DNA from: G963677445 sp963678275
GTDB taxonomy: Bacteria > Bacteroidota > Ignavibacteria > Ignavibacteriales > Melioribacteraceae
DNA length: 64,000 nucleotides
Assembly: GCA_963678275.1 (NCBI GenBank)
Contig: OY782765.1
Coordinates: 434,001 to 498,000, forward strand
Direction: 5' to 3'
The position numbers and the translations under genes are program-made. Of the stretch, positions 44,288 through 53,851 are shown in pieces. The notes below the pieces were generated by a model. It made no database searches, had not been told where the DNA came from, and saw only the letters and a list, made by a program, of their open reading frames with translations. Numbering within the stretch: position 1 is the stretch's first letter; every line of letters begins with the position of its first letter.

Positions 44288-47200
44288 ATGAAAAGATTGA
44301 TCAGTTATTTTATTAAATATCCGGTAGCGGCCAACATTTTAATCATCATGATTATATCGATGGGAATCCTTGGTTTGCAAAGTCTCAACTCCACACTTGT
44401 GCCGCAGGTTGATCCCGGACGGATTATTGTAACGGCATCCTACCCCGGGGCGTCACCGGAAGAGATAGAACAGGGAATTATCCTGAAAATAGAGGATAAT
44501 CTGAAAGGAATAAGCGGTATTGATGAGATTACTTCACAATCATTCGAAAACTCGGGGGTGGTGAATATTTCACTGGACGCGGGGGAAGACGCGGATGTTG
44601 TGCTTCAGGATGTTAAGAACGCGGTCGATGGGATAAGTTCTTTTCCGGCAGGAATGGAACCGGCCAACGTAAAGAAGGTTGAATTCCTCGCGCCGGCGGT
44701 TTTTTTCGCTATAAATGGTGATGTTGATCTTCGTGAACTGAAAGAATACGCGCGAGAAATTGAGGATAATCTCAGAGGCATTGAAGGTATTTCCAAAGTT
44801 GAGCTTGCCGGTTTTCCGGATGAGGAAATAGAGATAAGCTTCAGGGAAAAAGATCTTCTGGCTTATAATATGACATTTCAGGAGGCATATAACGCGGTAA
44901 AAGGGGCCAATATTGATTTGACCGGGGGAACAATAAGAGGGAAGAGTGAAGAACTTTTTATCCGAACAAAACAGAAAAAATATTACGCTGAGGATATGCG
45001 GAATATTGTTCTTCGTTCCTCCGCCGACGGAGCTGTCGTAAGACTGAGTGATGTTGCCACTATTCAGGACAAATGGGAAGAAACTCCGAATAAAACTTTG
45101 CTGAATGGTAAACCTTCCATATCAATTATTGTCAGACACACCACCAGGGAAGATATAATTCATATTTCCAATGAAATTAAAAAGTATGTTGAAGAATTTA
45201 ATGCCGGACATAAAGTTGTCAGGGCTCAGATAAATTATGACCTTTCGGTAGAAATTGATTCCATGCAGAGCATACTGCTTAATAATGGCATAATGGGATT
45301 TATTCTTGTTCTTCTCTTTTTATCACTATTCCTGAATTACCGGCTCTCATTCTGGGTCGCGGCGAGTATTCCTCTTTCTTTTCTTGGTATGTTTCTCGTG
45401 GCAAATTTTTACGGACTCACTTTGAATAAAATGTCACTATTCGGAATGATCCTTGTAATAGGCATACTGGTTGATGACGGGATAGTAATCAGTGAAAATA
45501 TATACCGCCATTATGAAGAAGGAAAATCGAGGCTGCAGGCGGCTGTTGACGGGGCAATGGAAGTTTTACCCGCTGTATTTTCCGCGGTGCTCACAACGGT
45601 AGCTGCTTTTCTGGCTTTCTTTTTCATTGAGGGAGTTTTCGGACAGTTTATGGTTGAGATGGCTTTTGTCGTTATCGCAGCTCTTCTGTTTTCTCTTATT
45701 GAAGGGGCTTTTATACTTCCCGCTCATGTCGCCCATTCAAAAGCTCTGGACAAAAATGTTAAAAAATCAAAATTTGAGACCGCGGCAAATAACTGGCTGG
45801 TAAATATAAGGGACAAATATTTTCAGCCAATGCTCAGGTGGTCGATAAATCATAAATTTCTTACATTGCTTCTGCCTGTTTCAGCGCTGATCATTACATA
45901 CGGCGCCTATTACGGAGGTATTATAAAGAGCGGGGACTCATCGGTCAGAAGCAGAGATTTTGTCCAGATATCACTTGAAATGCCTTCGGGCACTCCGGAA
46001 TCAGTGACATTTAATCATCTTCTCGAGCTTGAGGATGCTGTCTGGAAAACCGCGGATGAATTAAACGCGAAGAGAAATGATTCCCTGAAAATAGTGACAA
46101 GTGTACAGGTGAACCAGACCGCGTCGAATGCCGGGATGCTGAGAGTTTTTCTGCTTGAAGGTGAAAAGAGAAATATGCGTTCGGGTGATTTTTCCAATGC
46201 CGTCAGAAAAAATGCCGGTACGATCAAAGATGCCGAAAGGCTCAATTTTGTGCAGGAGTCCCATTTTGGAAAACCGGTTTCTGTTTCTCTTCAGAGTCTT
46301 GATCTGGAGGAACTGGATTCGGCCAGAACGGAACTGAAAGCTGAACTGAATAAACTGACCGGCCTTAAGAATGTTGTTGATGATTACGAGACCGGTATGA
46401 GAGAAATTGAGATAACGCTCAAAGAAAAAGCATATCCTTTAGGCCTTACTTTACAGGATGTTATGAACCAGGTTAGGTATGGCTTCTTCGGTCTTGAAAT
46501 TCAGCGTATTAACCGGGGACTTGATCTTGTTAAGGTTTGGGTAAGATACGATAAATCGGATCGTGCATCAATAGGCAAGCTTGAAAATATGCGTATCAGA
46601 ACGGGTGACCAGAGCGCTTACCCTCTGCGGGAAATCGCGAACATGAAATATGAACGAAATCTGACGTCAATTAATCATTATAATGGTAAAAGAGCTGTAA
46701 GAATTGAGGCCGATCTGCTTAATCAGGATGTGAACCTGAGTGAGATAAAGGAGGAAATAAATAATAATATCCTTCCGGCATTAAAGAGCAAATACCCGGG
46801 AATAAAGGAAATCCATGGCGGGCATTCGAGAGAAATGGAAAAAGCGCTCGGTTCATTTTTGGAGGTTATTCCGATGATACTGATCCTGCTGTTGGTGATT
46901 ATTACATTTACTTTCCGTTCTTTCTTACAGACAATGCTTGTTTTCGCGCTTATCCCATTCGGATTGATAGGAATAGGGTGGGGACACGCGATACATAGTT
47001 ACGCGATTGATATGCCTTCATATTTTGGTCTGATTGCTTTGATGGGAGTTATGATCAATGACGCGATAGTGTTGATCAGCCGGGTGAATGATCTGCTGAG
47101 GGAAGGAAAGGATTATGCCGCGGCTGTATTTGAAGCGACTGTCTCCCGTTTTCGCCCGATTGTACTTACTTCGCTTACCACAATCGCCGGCCTGATGCCC

Positions 47201-47425
47201 CTGATATTCTCGGGCAATACACATGCCGAGATGGTTGTCCCTATGGCAATAAGTCTTGCCTATGGACTGATTGTTTCAACATTTTTAACCCTCGCTGTAC
47301 TCCCGGCGCTAATGACCGCGACCAATAATCTTAAGGTTTATATCCGTTACCGTATGACCGGGGTAAGACCTGATCCGCGGGAAGTTGAGCAGGCTGTGAT
47401 AGAATTAAACGCGGTTGTTGAATAG
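44288..47425 (+). CDS. RND-family efflux pump permease (AcrB/HAE1-like)
   Basis: The 1045-residue inner-membrane pump is full length for the family. It has the N-terminal helix, the porter motif PQVDPGRIIVTASYPGASPEE and two sets of six membrane helices after two large periplasmic loops. The helix-4 proton-relay aspartate pair is in GILVDDGIVISENIYRHYE (about 398-399), the lysine-region counterpart in GLIALMGVMINDAIVLI, and helix 12 near VSTFLTLAVLPALMT. It uses proton influx to export hydrophobic drugs, dyes or envelope molecules. The substrate cannot be read from sequence. Confidence 0.95.
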   Translation: MKRLISYFIKYPVAANILIIMIISMGILGLQSLNSTLVPQVDPGRIIVTASYPGASPEEIEQGIILKIEDNLKGISGIDEITSQSFENSGVVNISLDAGEDADVVLQDVKNAVDGISSFPAGMEPANVKKVEFLAPAVFFAINGDVDLRELKEYAREIEDNLRGIEGISKVELAGFPDEEIEISFREKDLLAYNMTFQEAYNAVKGANIDLTGGTIRGKSEELFIRTKQKKYYAEDMRNIVLRSSADGAVVRLSDVATIQDKWEETPNKTLLNGKPSISIIVRHTTREDIIHISNEIKKYVEEFNAGHKVVRAQINYDLSVEIDSMQSILLNNGIMGFILVLLFLSLFLNYRLSFWVAASIPLSFLGMFLVANFYGLTLNKMSLFGMILVIGILVDDGIVISENIYRHYEEGKSRLQAAVDGAMEVLPAVFSAVLTTVAAFLAFFFIEGVFGQFMVEMAFVVIAALLFSLIEGAFILPAHVAHSKALDKNVKKSKFETAANNWLVNIRDKYFQPMLRWSINHKFLTLLLPVSALIITYGAYYGGIIKSGDSSVRSRDFVQISLEMPSGTPESVTFNHLLELEDAVWKTADELNAKRNDSLKIVTSVQVNQTASNAGMLRVFLLEGEKRNMRSGDFSNAVRKNAGTIKDAERLNFVQESHFGKPVSVSLQSLDLEELDSARTELKAELNKLTGLKNVVDDYETGMREIEITLKEKAYPLGLTLQDVMNQVRYGFFGLEIQRINRGLDLVKVWVRYDKSDRASIGKLENMRIRTGDQSAYPLREIANMKYERNLTSINHYNGKRAVRIEADLLNQDVNLSEIKEEINNNILPALKSKYPGIKEIHGGHSREMEKALGSFLEVIPMILILLLVIITFTFRSFLQTMLVFALIPFGLIGIGWGHAIHSYAIDMPSYFGLIALMGVMINDAIVLISRVNDLLREGKDYAAAVFEATVSRFRPIVLTSLTTIAGLMPLIFSGNTHAEMVVPMAISLAYGLIVSTFLTLAVLPALMTATNNLKVYIRYRMTGVRPDPREVEQAVIELNAVVE

Positions 47426-47449
47426 TTAATGATAAATATTGAGAATATG

Positions 47450-48733
47450 ATGAAAAAAACAATTTTGATAATTTTATTTTTCCTTAGCGGAATTTCAGTT
47501 TCAGCTCAGGAAGTACTCTCACTTGAGAAAGCGATATCTGTTTGTCTGGAAAATAATTATGATATTCAAATAGCCGAAAATGATGTTAAAACATATAAGA
47601 ACAGCGCTTCCGCTTCGAATGCCGGACTGATTCCCCGGCTTGATCTTTCGGCAGGGGTAAACTATGCCGATAACACAACCAAAGCCGGGACGAGGGATGT
47701 TACTTCACGAACAACCACAACCAATGCCGGAATAAGCCTTAGTTACACCTTGTTTGACGGTCTGGCCAATATAAATAATTACGCTAAACTTAAGGAGCTT
47801 GTCAAAGGGGGAGAACTGACAGCGCGTCAGCAGATTGAATCGACAATTTACCAGTTGGTCAATTCCTATTATTCGGCGGTTATTAATCTTGAGAATATGA
47901 AAGTATACAGCGAAATGTTGGAGATTTCGCGGGAAAGATATGACAAGGTGAAACTGAATATGGAATATGGAAAAGCCACCGGTCTGGATCTTCTGAACGC
48001 TGAAGTTGATTACAACAGGGACAGTATTAATTTTCTTGATTCACGAAACAGCTACCTGGAGAGTAAGAGAAATATCACACGCGCCCTGGCGATGAAGCCC
48101 GATTATAAATTCGATGTAATACCTGATATTCCCTCTTTCGGGGAATATGAATTTGATGAATTAATGAAAGAAATGCTCTCGGAAAACAGTTCCTATAATT
48201 TTATCAAAAACAATATTAAAAGAAATGAACTCGATCTTAAAATAGCGAAAGGGAGTTATTATCCGACACTGAACTTAAGTTCCACTTATGGTTATAACCA
48301 ATCGGCGACTGATTTTGGTGTAAGTATGAATGACCCGAATTCCAGTTTTTCCGCCGGATTAACTTTGAGTTTTAACCTTTTTGACGGAGGACAAAAAAGC
48401 ATTAAGGCGCAAAACTCAAGGATCGCGATAGAAAACAGCAAACTTCAGCTTGAAAATGAAAAACTTCAGCTTGCGACCGATCTGAAGAATTATTTTTCGG
48501 ATTACACCCACAACCTTGATATCTTACGAACAAATGAAACCAGTCTTAAAGCCGCTGAGCAGAATTTTCTGAGGTCAAAAGAATATTATGAACTTGGCCA
48601 GATAACATCAACACAATTCAGGGAAGCGCAGGTTAATTACAGCCAGGCACGGGTAAATATTACTATTTCAAAGATATCAGCGAAACTTTCAGAAGTCAGC
48701 CTGATATATCTTACAGGAAATATTCTGAAATAA
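47450..48733 (+). CDS. TolC-family outer-membrane efflux channel
   Basis: This protein of about 427 residues opens with signal peptide MKKTILIILFFLSGISVSAQ. Two outer-membrane efflux protein repeats follow: LEKAISVCLENNYDIQIAEN with SLSYTLFDGLANINNYAK, and LKIAKGSYYPTLNLSSTYGYN with LSFNLFDGGQKSIKAQNSR, with long coiled helices between. The frame opens at 47429, but the ATG at 47450 (or 47447) gives a clean signal peptide. It completes the tripartite pump with the adaptor and permease genes. No hairpin is evident between it and the next gene, 180 bp away. Confidence 0.93.
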   Translation: MKKTILIILFFLSGISVSAQEVLSLEKAISVCLENNYDIQIAENDVKTYKNSASASNAGLIPRLDLSAGVNYADNTTKAGTRDVTSRTTTTNAGISLSYTLFDGLANINNYAKLKELVKGGELTARQQIESTIYQLVNSYYSAVINLENMKVYSEMLEISRERYDKVKLNMEYGKATGLDLLNAEVDYNRDSINFLDSRNSYLESKRNITRALAMKPDYKFDVIPDIPSFGEYEFDELMKEMLSENSSYNFIKNNIKRNELDLKIAKGSYYPTLNLSSTYGYNQSATDFGVSMNDPNSSFSAGLTLSFNLFDGGQKSIKAQNSRIAIENSKLQLENEKLQLATDLKNYFSDYTHNLDILRTNETSLKAAEQNFLRSKEYYELGQITSTQFREAQVNYSQARVNITISKISAKLSEVSLIYLTGNILK

Positions 48734-48915
48734 TTATTCGTTTAGCCAATATCCCTTTATCGGGTGATTGTTTAATTTTTATTGAAATCAAAGTGAAAAG
48801 CTCAAATAAAAAGAATTAGACCGGACAAACGAAAGAAATGCCGGAAAAAATCGTCAAAACTTAAAACTGTTATAATCAAATAACTGTCTGATTTTGCAAA
48901 TAAAGAACTGAAAAA

Positions 48916-49800
48916 ATGGAAAACTACAGAGAAACTTTTCTTGAGGAAAAAGAGCTGTCTGAAAGTTTATCGGAAACATTAATACTCGATTTGCGTGATG
49001 TTACGAGCAAACTATATGAACTCAGGGGCAATTCCTTCAGAACAAATTTTTACCAGTTGATAATAATCGGTTCCGGAAAGCTTGTCTTATGCGTTGATGG
49101 AGAACAGCATACACTTGAATCAAAATCCTTTATCGGGCTGTCAAAGGGAGAAGTTGAACGCATCGATTTTTTGGAATATCCGCAGGGATTTGTACTGGTT
49201 TTTGATGAGGAGGCAATTTCAGGCAGAAGTGAGAATCGATTCTTTTTGGATAATCTGAGTTTATTCCGAAGAGGGATTAAACAAAGGGTTGTAGGATTAA
49301 GTGATCTTGAATTTACCGAGATGTTTATTCTGCTGAAAAAAATGCAGAAAGAGCAGCAGGATAAATACAACTATGGAATGTCAGATATTCTTTCAAATAT
49401 GCTGCGGACAATAATATTACTGGCTGAAAGAAAAATTCGGGATAATGTTGAAATGGCAAGAAGAAATAATGGTGATTACCAGATACTGGATGAATTTTAC
49501 AGATTGCTTGAAAGCAAGTTTATTGAGAACCGGACAGTGACATTTTATTCGGGAGAGCTGAATATTACACCAAAAAAACTTAACAGAGTTCTGACTTCTC
49601 TTTCGGGGAAAACCGCGAAAAAAATAATTGAGGAAAGGGTAGTGCTCGAAATAAAAAGGGAACTGGTGCATGGTAATAAATCGGTAAAAGAAATATCTGT
49701 GAATCTTGGTTTTGATGATCCCTCGAATTTTAATAAATTTTTCAAAAAGTATATTACTATCACTCCGGCAGTTTACCGGCAGATGAAAAATGTCCGATAA
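48916..49800 (+). CDS. AraC-family transcriptional regulator
   Basis: The 294-residue protein has an N-terminal cupin-like sensing domain (about 20-130, with YQLIIIGSGKLVLCVDGEQH). The C-terminal AraC DNA-binding domain runs from about 195 to 292: NRTVTFYSGELNITPKKLNRVLTS is the first helix-turn-helix and SVKEISVNLGFDDPSNFNKFF the second, followed by ITPAVYRQM. This is the usual layout for regulators that respond to a small molecule. It lies behind the efflux operon and before a small proline-rich gene, either of which could be a target. Confidence 0.92.
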   Translation: MENYRETFLEEKELSESLSETLILDLRDVTSKLYELRGNSFRTNFYQLIIIGSGKLVLCVDGEQHTLESKSFIGLSKGEVERIDFLEYPQGFVLVFDEEAISGRSENRFFLDNLSLFRRGIKQRVVGLSDLEFTEMFILLKKMQKEQQDKYNYGMSDILSNMLRTIILLAERKIRDNVEMARRNNGDYQILDEFYRLLESKFIENRTVTFYSGELNITPKKLNRVLTSLSGKTAKKIIEERVVLEIKRELVHGNKSVKEISVNLGFDDPSNFNKFFKKYITITPAVYRQMKNVR

Positions 49801-49912
49801 GTACCATTTAAAGTTCAGAATTTACAATTATATAATAGCTTTCCCGGGCGATAATAATATCAGAAAAACGCCTGGCGCGTTTAATTCTGATAACTAATTA
49901 AGGAGAAATTTC

Positions 49913-50338
49913 ATGACTGGAAGTATAGGACAAATAGGAGGACAGCCTCCATATCCGCCTCCCGGAAAAATGAATTCCGAACCGATGAGTGAGGAACAAA
50001 TCGGTCAGCTTCAGGATATCATTTCCCAGTATGATCCGGAAAATTTAAGTTCGGATGACAGGGAATCAATGATGACAGAAATCAAAGAAGCCGGTATTAC
50101 ACCGGGTAAGGAGTTCGGACAGATTATGAATGAAGCCGGTTTTAAACCGCCTGAAAAACCGAATGGACCACCACCCGGACAGGGACCCGGCATGGGACCG
50201 GAAGCGCAAATGATTTCAGATCTGCTCGAACAACAGCAGTCGGGCGATTTATCACAGGATGAGCTTGAAGATATGTTGTCAAATATGCAAAATTCAGGTT
50301 TAGCCCAACAGGGGGGACTGGTAAACAGATTAGTATGA
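49913..50338 (+). CDS. Small proline- and glycine-rich acidic protein of unknown function
   Basis: I do not recognise this 141-residue protein. It has no signal peptide or membrane helix. Two acidic helical segments (about 24-70, MSEEQIGQLQDIISQYDPEN, and about 95-130) flank proline-rich tracts (QPPYPPPGK near 11-19 and EKPNGPPPGQGPGMGPE near 76-92). It ends LAQQGGLVNRLV. AAGGAG eight bases before the ATG and a strong terminator afterwards make it a real monocistronic gene. The repeated DPEN/DELED patterns look like half EF-hands but lack a proper calcium loop. Confidence 0.75.
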   Translation: MTGSIGQIGGQPPYPPPGKMNSEPMSEEQIGQLQDIISQYDPENLSSDDRESMMTEIKEAGITPGKEFGQIMNEAGFKPPEKPNGPPPGQGPGMGPEAQMISDLLEQQQSGDLSQDELEDMLSNMQNSGLAQQGGLVNRLV

Positions 50339-50350
50339 TCCCCATCAGAG

Positions 50351-50382
50351 CAAGTCCGGTTAAGGCCGGGCTTGTTTTTTTT
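50351..50382 (+). terminator. Terminator of the small proline-rich gene
   Basis: CAAGTCCGG and CCGGGCTTG pair over nine bases (one G-T wobble) around TTAAGG, followed by a T-run, 13 bp past the stop. Confidence 0.85.
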
Positions 50383-50575
50383 ATATTCAAAATGATAACG
50401 GGCATTGAGTGGTAATAAGGTTTTTTGAATTATCTGCGAAGTACAATCTCATCCCGGTTTTCGTGATCTGAAAAATTCAGAAAAAAATATGTGAAAAGGG
50501 TTTATTTTTTAGTTATTTGCCTGCCAAAGTTTATATTTAAAGAAGATGAATTAATTATTATGTCAGGATATTCAG

Positions 50576-51709
50576 ATGGGATTTTCGACTGATGCGATCC
50601 ATGCCGGACAGCAGCCTGATCTAACAACAGGCGCTGTTATAACACCAATTTATATGACTTCCACTTACGCCCAGGAGGGACTGGGCAAACATAAAGGTTA
50701 TGAATATGCCCGAACTCATAACCTGACCCGCGAATCGATGGAGAAAAATATCGCTGTTCTTGAAAAAGGGAAATACGGGATAGCTTTTTCTTCAGGACTG
50801 GCCGCGATAAATGCCCTGATGGGGCTTGTTAAATCGGGAGATCATATTATCGCGCCCGATAATGTTTATGGCGGCACATACAGACTTTTCGAAAAAATAA
50901 TGACTGATTACGGATTGTCATTTTCCTGGGTGAACCAGTCGGAGCCTGGTAATATCAGGAATGCTCTGAGGGAAAACACCAGGATGATATATATTGAAAC
51001 TCCCACGAATCCCATGCTGAGTCTTATTGATATAAAAGAGGTTTCTGAAATAGCCCGTGAAGCGGGCGCGGTTTCAGTTGTTGACAATACATTTATGAGT
51101 CCTTATTTCCAAAATCCTCTCGAACTTGGAGCCGACATTGTTGTTCACAGCACTACCAAGTATCTGAATGGTCATAGTGATATTGTAGGGGGAATTGTAG
51201 TTCTTAATGAAGATAAACTTCACGACAGGATAAGATTTATTCAGAAGGCAGCCGGCGCTATTCCTTCTCCGTTTGACTGCTGGTTAACTCTCAGGTCCAC
51301 AAAAACCCTCGCGGTAAGAATGAAACAGCATAATGAAAACGCTCAAAAAATCGCTGAGTTTCTGGATTCTTCCGATCTTGCCGAAAAAGTTTATTATCCC
51401 GGTTTAAAGGAACATCCCCAGCATGAGCTTGCCCGAAAGCAGATGAGGGGTTTTGGAGGTATGCTTTCGATGGATTTCGGAGATGTTGAAAGGGCGAAAA
51501 AATTTGTTTCAAAGGTAAAAGTTTTTACTTTGGCAGAAAGCCTTGGCGGAGTTGAAAGTCTTGTCTGCCATCCTGCTACAATGACACATGCTTCAGTGCC
51601 GAAAGAGGAAAGAGAAAAATTCGGACTCACAGAAAGCCTTATAAGGTTATCTGTAGGTATTGAAGATGTTGAAGACCTGATTGCTGATATTAAGCAGGCT
51701 TCCGGCTGA
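50576..51709 (+). CDS. Trans-sulfuration PLP enzyme (cystathionine gamma-synthase/lyase family)
   Basis: The 377-residue Cys/Met-metabolism PLP enzyme starts FSTDAIHAGQQPDLTTGAV, which is typical of the family. YEYARTHNLTRE and SSGLAAINALMGLV contribute the phosphate-binding region. The Schiff-base lysine lies in VVHSTTKYLNGHSD, and SLGGVESLVCHPATMTHAS near 325-343 is the family C-terminal signature. Substrate specificity (O-acylhomoserine plus cysteine, or cystathionine cleavage) is not decided by what I can see. A second enzyme of the same superfamily starts 54 bp downstream. Confidence 0.9.
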   Translation: MGFSTDAIHAGQQPDLTTGAVITPIYMTSTYAQEGLGKHKGYEYARTHNLTRESMEKNIAVLEKGKYGIAFSSGLAAINALMGLVKSGDHIIAPDNVYGGTYRLFEKIMTDYGLSFSWVNQSEPGNIRNALRENTRMIYIETPTNPMLSLIDIKEVSEIAREAGAVSVVDNTFMSPYFQNPLELGADIVVHSTTKYLNGHSDIVGGIVVLNEDKLHDRIRFIQKAAGAIPSPFDCWLTLRSTKTLAVRMKQHNENAQKIAEFLDSSDLAEKVYYPGLKEHPQHELARKQMRGFGGMLSMDFGDVERAKKFVSKVKVFTLAESLGGVESLVCHPATMTHASVPKEEREKFGLTESLIRLSVGIEDVEDLIADIKQASG

Positions 51710-51763
51710 TCAGGTTATTTTTTATTTGTATTATTTAATGGTATATAATTCGGGAGAAAAAGA

Positions 51764-53077
51764 ATGAGTGAACAAAATAAGAAAAACAGTGTAGATGAAA
51801 CAAAATATTCACAGCAGACTCACCTTATTTATGGCAAGAACCTGTCGGATAAATGGGATTATGAACATCACGTAACAGCCCCTATTTCTTCTTCAACTAC
51901 CTTTAGGCTCGATTCGGTTGAAAGGGGAGCCATGGGTTTTATAAAATTTGCTCAGACAAATAAACATGATGGCGATCCTCCAATATTTATATATGACAGA
52001 CTGGGTGAGCCAAATAAGGATATGCTTGAGGAAAACCTCGCCTCGGTTGAAAAAGGGGAGATGGCAGTTACTTTCGCCAGCGGAATGAGCGCCATTTCGG
52101 GGGTGCTCGGAGTGCTCGCTAAAAGCGGTGAGGAAATTATCTCTCATTGCACACTTTATGGATGTACAATATCCCTTTTTAACAACTGGTACCCCAGGAA
52201 TAACCTGAAAGTTAACTACGCAAATTTAACTGATCTTACAAATATTGAAAAACTGGTAAATGAAAAAACCCGTGTTATCTATTTTGAAACACCGGCTAAT
52301 CCAAATATGGATATCATTAATATTGGTGAGATCAGAAAGATGGTTGATAATTATAACCAAAAGAGAAGTGAAGAGGAAAAGATATATATCGTTGTTGATA
52401 ATACTTTTGCAACCTCTTACTGCCAGAGACCGATTGAATTGGGTTCTGATTTCACGGTTCATTCCCTGACTAAAGGAATCGGGGGATTTGGCACTGATAT
52501 GGGCGGCGTTGTAATAGGCCCCAAGAAATTCAGAGATATGATACTTCTTTACAGAAAAGATTTCGGAGCTGTATTAAACACAAAAAGCGCCTGGTCGATT
52601 CTGACTTACGGACTGCCATCGCTGGCAATCAGGCAGAAACAGCAGATTTCATCGGCATGGAAAATTGCCGAATATCTTGAAAACCATGAGAAGGTGGCGT
52701 TTGTTAATTATCCCGGTTTGAAATCGTTTAAGGATTATGAGCTGGCAAAAAAACAAATGATCAGTTTCGATGGTGAATTCGCTCCCGGAAGTATGGTTTA
52801 TTTTGTTCTTAAGAGTAAAACCGCGGAAGAAAGCAGGGAGCTTGGCGGCAGATTTATGAACTATGTTGCCGAAAATGCCTATACCATGACTCTGGCTGTT
52901 AGTCTGGGACATACAAGAACACTTATAGAGCATCCGGCTTCAATGACCCATTCGGTTGTTCCGGCAGATAAACTTGAAGAAAGAGGTATTGCTCCGGGCG
53001 GAGTAAGACTGGCGATCGGTCTTGAAAAAGCAGAAGATATAATTTATGATCTCGACAGATGTTTAAACTCATTTTAA
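51764..53077 (+). CDS. Second Cys/Met-metabolism PLP-dependent enzyme (methionine gamma-lyase/OAH sulfhydrylase-like)
   Basis: The 437-residue paralogue of the upstream enzyme has the same core (FASGMSAISGVLGVLAKSG, VVDNTFATSYCQRPIELGSD). The PLP lysine lies in VHSLTKGIGGFGTDMGGVV, and SLGHTRTLIEHPASMTHSVV is near the C-terminus. It differs by a longer N-terminus (about 40 residues, hydrophilic) and by GFGTDMGG in place of the usual NGHSD after the lysine, which suggests different substrate handling. Methionine gamma-lyase or homocysteine-forming activity is a guess. It is probably cotranscribed with the upstream gene. Confidence 0.88.
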   Translation: MSEQNKKNSVDETKYSQQTHLIYGKNLSDKWDYEHHVTAPISSSTTFRLDSVERGAMGFIKFAQTNKHDGDPPIFIYDRLGEPNKDMLEENLASVEKGEMAVTFASGMSAISGVLGVLAKSGEEIISHCTLYGCTISLFNNWYPRNNLKVNYANLTDLTNIEKLVNEKTRVIYFETPANPNMDIINIGEIRKMVDNYNQKRSEEEKIYIVVDNTFATSYCQRPIELGSDFTVHSLTKGIGGFGTDMGGVVIGPKKFRDMILLYRKDFGAVLNTKSAWSILTYGLPSLAIRQKQQISSAWKIAEYLENHEKVAFVNYPGLKSFKDYELAKKQMISFDGEFAPGSMVYFVLKSKTAEESRELGGRFMNYVAENAYTMTLAVSLGHTRTLIEHPASMTHSVVPADKLEERGIAPGGVRLAIGLEKAEDIIYDLDRCLNSF

Positions 53078-53088
53078 TATAATTTATC

Positions 53089-53108
53089 ACCGGCCCTCGC
53101 GGGCCGGT
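53089..53108. other. GC-rich intercistronic hairpin
   Basis: ACCGGCCC and GGGCCGGT form an 8-bp stem with a TCGC loop, between the PLP enzyme gene and the YfiH-like gene. No T-run follows, so it may be a weak terminator or an mRNA-stability element. Confidence 0.6.
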
Positions 53109-53119
53109 AAGTTAATAAT

Positions 53120-53851
53120 ATGCCCCACTTGGAAAGCCGTTTATTTTCCCGTTTTAATGATTTAGCTTTTGGTTTCAGTAAAAGAAGCAGCCTTAACAAA
53201 ATGGATAAATTCCGCTTTAACATGTCCTACCTGGTTGGTGATTCCAAAGAAACTGTGGATAGAAACCGCAGGCAATTTTGCGGAGAAATTGGAATAGGAC
53301 CTGAAGAAGTTCAGTTCCAGAAACAGGTTCATGGAGATACAATAAAGATAACCAGGAAAATATTTCCTGCCGGTGAGGGGGATGCTTTAATAACTGATAA
53401 AAGAGGACTTGGCCTGGCGGTATTCTCGGCAGACTGTACGGCGATTTTTATTTATGACCGGAATAATGGAGTGATTGCCGCTGTGCATTCCGGATGGAGG
53501 GGTACCCGGAAAGAAATTCTGCGGAAAACGATCAGATTAATGAAAAACCGGTATTCATCGAATCCCGGTGAATTATTCTGTTTTATCTCACCCTCAATAT
53601 CACAGAAGAATTACCAGGTTGGGAAGGAGTTTGCCGATTTCTTTGAACCTGCTTATCTGAATGAAAAGGATGGAAATCTTTATCTTGATGTAAGAGGAAA
53701 AAATTATGATATCCTTCTTCAGGAGGGGATTCCTGAAACCAATATTGAATATTCTGAAATCTGCTCCTTCGAAAATAAAAATTTTCATTCCTTCAGAAGG
53801 GATGGAAAGTTTTCGGGAAGAGGGCTGGGAATAATATATCTTAGGAAATGA
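53120..53851 (+). CDS. YfiH/LACC1-family purine nucleoside phosphorylase (polyphenol oxidase family)
   Basis: The 243-residue protein has the conserved zinc-site elements of the YfiH/DUF152 family: QVHGDTIKI (His), FSADCTAIFIYD (Cys) and VIAAVHSGWRGT (His), followed by CFISPSISQKNYQVG. Members phosphorolyse or deaminate purine nucleosides, and older annotations call them laccases or polyphenol oxidases. It starts a tightly packed run of genes, with the DMT transporter beginning immediately after its stop. Confidence 0.92.
   Translation: MPHLESRLFSRFNDLAFGFSKRSSLNKMDKFRFNMSYLVGDSKETVDRNRRQFCGEIGIGPEEVQFQKQVHGDTIKITRKIFPAGEGDALITDKRGLGLAVFSADCTAIFIYDRNNGVIAAVHSGWRGTRKEILRKTIRLMKNRYSSNPGELFCFISPSISQKNYQVGKEFADFFEPAYLNEKDGNLYLDVRGKNYDILLQEGIPETNIEYSEICSFENKNFHSFRRDGKFSGRGLGIIYLRK

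Noticed and set aside
50383..50575. SAM riboswitch or other leader upstream of the sulfur amino acid genes
   Set aside because: I looked for conserved riboswitch cores and a terminator/antiterminator pair and saw none.
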